From positions 1-33,395 of IMG/VR virus record IMGVR_UViG_3300030110_000895: 33,395 nt of DNA. One strand, given 5' to 3'. The notes beneath the pieces were generated by a model. It saw only the letters and a list, made by a program, of their open reading frames with translations. It searched no databases and was not told where the DNA came from. Every line of letters starts with the position of its first letter. The first letter of the stretch is position 1. This DNA comes from a virus. A program made the translations under genes and the position numbers. Positions 32,201-33,395 of this stretch are shown piece by piece.

Positions 32201-32349
32201 GTGTCAGCGTTTGTTGTTATTGCTTCTGTACCAAAACTAAATGCTTCTGCTATAAGCTCTAAATTAGTATTCGTAGAGGTTCCCCAGGTTCCTGACTCAT
32301 CACCTGTCGCTATCTCTTTTAACCTTAAATCATTTACATAAGTTGCCAT
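29275..32349 (-). CDS. tail fibre with S74 self-cleaving chaperone
   Basis: 1024 residues. Residues 1-45 (MATYVNDLRLKEIATGDESG...) form a virion-attachment region typical of marine phage fibres. Residues 209-870 hold about 38 repeats of 17 residues (consensus NTAVGxxALxANTT(G/A)xx), predicted to form a trimeric beta-roll shaft like bacterial YadA heads. From about 910, TTSDQRIKKN begins a Peptidase_S74 intramolecular chaperone: Ser916 and the Lys five residues later are the self-cleavage pair, with EYK, LGVIAQEIETILPDVV and a C-terminal coiled coil. The chaperone folds the trimer then releases. It probably recognises the host surface. Repeats are described separately. Confidence 0.85.
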   Translation of the reverse strand: MATYVNDLRLKEIATGDESGTWGTSTNTNLELIAEAFSFGTEAITTNADTHTTTIADGSTDPGRSLYLKYTGTLDSACTITIGPNTVSKLWFIENGTSGSQNIIISQGSGANITIPPGDTKAIYSDGAGSGAAMVDAFASLSVVDLKVQDDLTVTDDMTVGGTLGVTGAITASSTINGVTIKADTTNFVDSILISQNASTGTLSSASNNTGLGDSVFAALTSGTNNTGVGSQVLESNTTGFFNTAIGHGVLNANTTAGNNTGVGYLALLSNTTGASNTAVGASALDALTQGSFNVAVGKESLTTDTLGSKSVAVGMGTLANQNFTTATDSFNVAIGHIAGNAITTGTDNTLIGGLAGDAITTGSNNTAVGQSAATALTTASNNTAIGADSLKATTTGTSNVAVGFAALEANTTASNNTAVGFTALLANTTGGGNTALGKEALAANTTADFNTGLGYQALETNTTGASNTAVGADALFANTTASSNTAVGTSALAANTTGTFNVAVGSLALDANTTADRNIAVGHSALGVNTTGAKNTVVGTFAMEDNTTGTENTAIGHDALANNTTASNNTAIGANALLANTTGAANTAVGKDALKSNTTAGSNTAVGYQSQESTTTGENNASLGLHALRVNTTANNGTAVGTSALAANTTGGNNTAIGYQALDANTTGADNVALGAVALSANTTASSNTAIGESALKVNTTGANNVAVGAAALDANTTADNNTAVGKGSLTANTTGAGNTAVGLQALSSNTTASNNTAVGLNSMVTNTTGSLNTSVGKDSLGSNTTGNNNCAFGGSALTAVTEGSNNVAMGESAGIAITTGGQNIAIGLNAINAVTTGSYNIGIGGNIAGNNLVDGGFNIYMGYLAAAGASNASGELVLATANSTQTGKGNNTGFISASNGVYQGNNSSSWSTTSDQRIKKNIVDNTIGLDAIKDIRVRNFEYKTEDEITEIPTHAAIDKEGIQLGVIAQEIETILPDVVQEQSTGVKTVNPDNITWYLVNAVKELSTQVEELKAEIQTLKGE
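29740..31725 (-). repeat. coding tandem repeats in the tail fibre
   Basis: About 38 tandem copies of a 51-base unit code for N-(T/V)-A-(V/I)-G-x-x-A-L-x-x-N-T-T-(G/A)-x-x. From the ninth copy the residue after TT strictly alternates Gly/Ala, giving a 102-base super-period, with breaks at copies 19/20, 26/27 and 33/34. One copy (7) has a four-residue insertion. Bases are diverged between copies, so the array is old rather than newly expanded. Confidence 0.9.
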
Positions 32350-32352
32350 ATT

Positions 32353-33114
32353 CTATGCTACCTCTTCCCAATTTGGAGTTTGTGTTTCATTTATTTCAGC
32401 AAAGGATGAACTTTGGTCAGTATTTATATTAGCATAATTTTTTGTTTGTGTATCATCTATTAGCGACCAAACAAATACATTACCTAAAGATCCAGTAGCC
32501 TCAACTCCTGTAATACTAATGTTTCCTTTAGCTGTTGTGGTAACAGAACCTACATCACCTGTTGCACTAACACCATCAATACTAAACTGTGCGTTGTGAT
32601 GAACAGTAACAGATCCTACTGCTGAAGTAGCTGCAACCCCTGATATAATTACATTAGCCTCTCCATCTACATCCACACCAACACTACCAACAGATCCTAC
32701 GGCTCCTGGTGCATTAGCAACAGCATCTCCATTAACACCAACACCTCCGATAGCAGACGTTGCAGATTGTCCTGTTGGTACTATATTTGCTTTTGCAACT
32801 ATAGATATAGTGCCTAAAGCACTAGTTCCTACTTGCGTAGATGGCGTAATATTTGCTTTTGCTACAACGGTTGGTGTGCCTACAGCAGATGTTGCTGATT
32901 GACCTGTAAGAGTTAGATTAGCTTCACAATCAAAAGTAGGAGTGCCTACTGATCCAGTTGCTGATTGTCCTGTTGGAATTACATTAGCTTTCGCTACGAT
33001 AGTTACGGAACCAACAGCACTTGTTGCTGCTAATCCTGTAAGGGTAACTGGATTTGGCTCTCCCCAAGTATTAGAACCCCAGGTTCCTCTACCCCAACCA
33101 GTTATATTAGCCAT
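32353..33114 (-). CDS. repeat-rich tail protein
   Basis: 253 residues. A Gly/Trp start (MANITGWGRGTWGSNTWGEP) is followed by nine copies of about 22 residues, consensus (V/I)xxTGxxATSAVGSVTxxAKAN, then an acidic Asn-rich end (NINTDQSSSFAEINETQTPN, WEEVA). The GWGRGxWGxxxWG opening is familiar from marine phage tail or baseplate proteins. Short Val/Thr/Gly strands suggest stacked beta-hairpins. It lies just upstream of the tail fibre and may form part of its attachment. No catalytic motif. Confidence 0.6.
   Translation of the reverse strand: MANITGWGRGTWGSNTWGEPNPVTLTGLAATSAVGSVTIVAKANVIPTGQSATGSVGTPTFDCEANLTLTGQSATSAVGTPTVVAKANITPSTQVGTSALGTISIVAKANIVPTGQSATSAIGGVGVNGDAVANAPGAVGSVGSVGVDVDGEANVIISGVAATSAVGSVTVHHNAQFSIDGVSATGDVGSVTTTAKGNISITGVEATGSLGNVFVWSLIDDTQTKNYANINTDQSSSFAEINETQTPNWEEVA
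32464..33048 (-). repeat. 66-base coding repeats
   Basis: Nine tandem units of about 22 residues (66 bases) lie inside the tail protein; two units vary to 24 and 20 residues. The unit reads TGxxATSAVGSVTxxAKAN. Confidence 0.85.
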
Positions 33115-33125
33115 CTTTGGCTAGA

Positions 33126-33395
33126 CTAAGCTATTCTGATAATAGCTGTACTGGCTGCTGCTGCTGGGAAAACAATAGTGAAATCACCTGCTGTGGATGT
33201 TTTATCGCCACCAAAGTCTATAGTAGCGACAGATTTATCACTATTAGTGTCGTTATAAATCAAACAACCTCTTGCTGTTACTGTTGCTGTTCCAAATGTT
33301 AAATCAGCAAAATCAGTAAAACCTGTAGTACCACCGCTTGTCGGTGCAACTTTAGTTAAAGCGGCTCCTCCTGCTGTGTAGTTAGTACCACTTAC
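33126..33395 (-). CDS. structural protein (partial, C-terminal 89 residues)
   Basis: The frame enters from the right edge and ends at TAG 33128-33126. It reads YTAGGAALTKVAPTSGG, FADLTFGTATVTARGCLIYN and DKSVATIDFGGDKTSTAGDF, finishing FPAAAASTAIIRIA. This strand-rich pattern is a recurring small structural protein of marine tailed phages, found upstream of the GWGRG protein. The N-terminus is outside the window. Confidence 0.7.
   Translation of the reverse strand, partial: VSGTNYTAGGAALTKVAPTSGGTTGFTDFADLTFGTATVTARGCLIYNDTNSDKSVATIDFGGDKTSTAGDFTIVFPAAAASTAIIRIA

Noticed and set aside
1-33395. Integrase, attachment site, tRNA or insertion sequence
   Set aside because: No recombinase-like protein, cloverleaf or terminal inverted repeats with a transposase were seen, so a temperate lifestyle is not supported by this window.

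Overview
The window is a stretch of a tailed double-stranded DNA bacteriophage genome. It is AT-rich (about one third G+C by eye), tightly packed, and most like the uncultured marine phages of surface-ocean bacteria such as SAR11 or SAR116. The host is Gram-negative: there is an inner/outer membrane spanin pair, a lipoprotein CsgG pore for the outer membrane, and several periplasmic signal peptides. I see no integrase, tRNA, CRISPR array, large terminase, portal, capsid or DNA polymerase gene here; the right end stops inside a gene and the left end probably does too.

Layout. (1) Positions 1-1423, plus strand: small overlapping early-type genes joined by near-identical start-site cassettes, closed by a terminator at about 1441. 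(2) 1499-2968, minus strand: a probable small terminase subunit and three small genes, interrupted by a 224-base region rich in inverted repeats. (3) 3063-5249, plus strand, from a good sigma70-like promoter: a RecE-like PD-(D/E)XK exonuclease and a run of tiny genes with a second repeated start cassette, including a DUF3310 protein. (4) 5253-6429, minus strand: an SSB-like protein and a Sak4-like RecA-fold ATPase, ending at a hairpin terminator. (5) 6527-8996, plus strand: a Cro/C1-type DNA-binding protein and a primase-polymerase/helicase. (6) 8993-33395, minus strand: one unbroken late unit with essentially no intergenic DNA.

Read in its direction of transcription (right to left), the late unit encodes a structural protein (partial), a repeat-rich tail protein, a 1024-residue S74-chaperone tail fibre with about 38 repeats of 17 residues, a 2OG-Fe(II) oxygenase, small membrane proteins, a thermonuclease, three more membrane/coiled-coil proteins, then CsgF, CsgG, a curlin-like amyloid candidate, a FecR-domain protein with a curlin-like tail, and a CHASE2-class III adenylate cyclase. 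Next come a holin-like protein, Rz/Rz1 spanins, a GH24 lysozyme, a tail protein, a second 2OG oxygenase and four large virion or ejection-type proteins.

The standout is the 21.6-26.4 kb island: a curli-like secretion pore (CsgG), its CsgF partner, a plausible secreted amyloid subunit, a FecR sensor-like protein and a membrane adenylate cyclase, set inside the lysis region of a phage. Four successive genes have long out-of-frame overlaps that in three cases coincide with the signal peptide of the downstream gene, so the island looks long integrated rather than freshly acquired. Expressed late, it could remodel the infected cell surface, export amyloid, assist lysis or block superinfection, and raise cAMP; all of these roles are inference.
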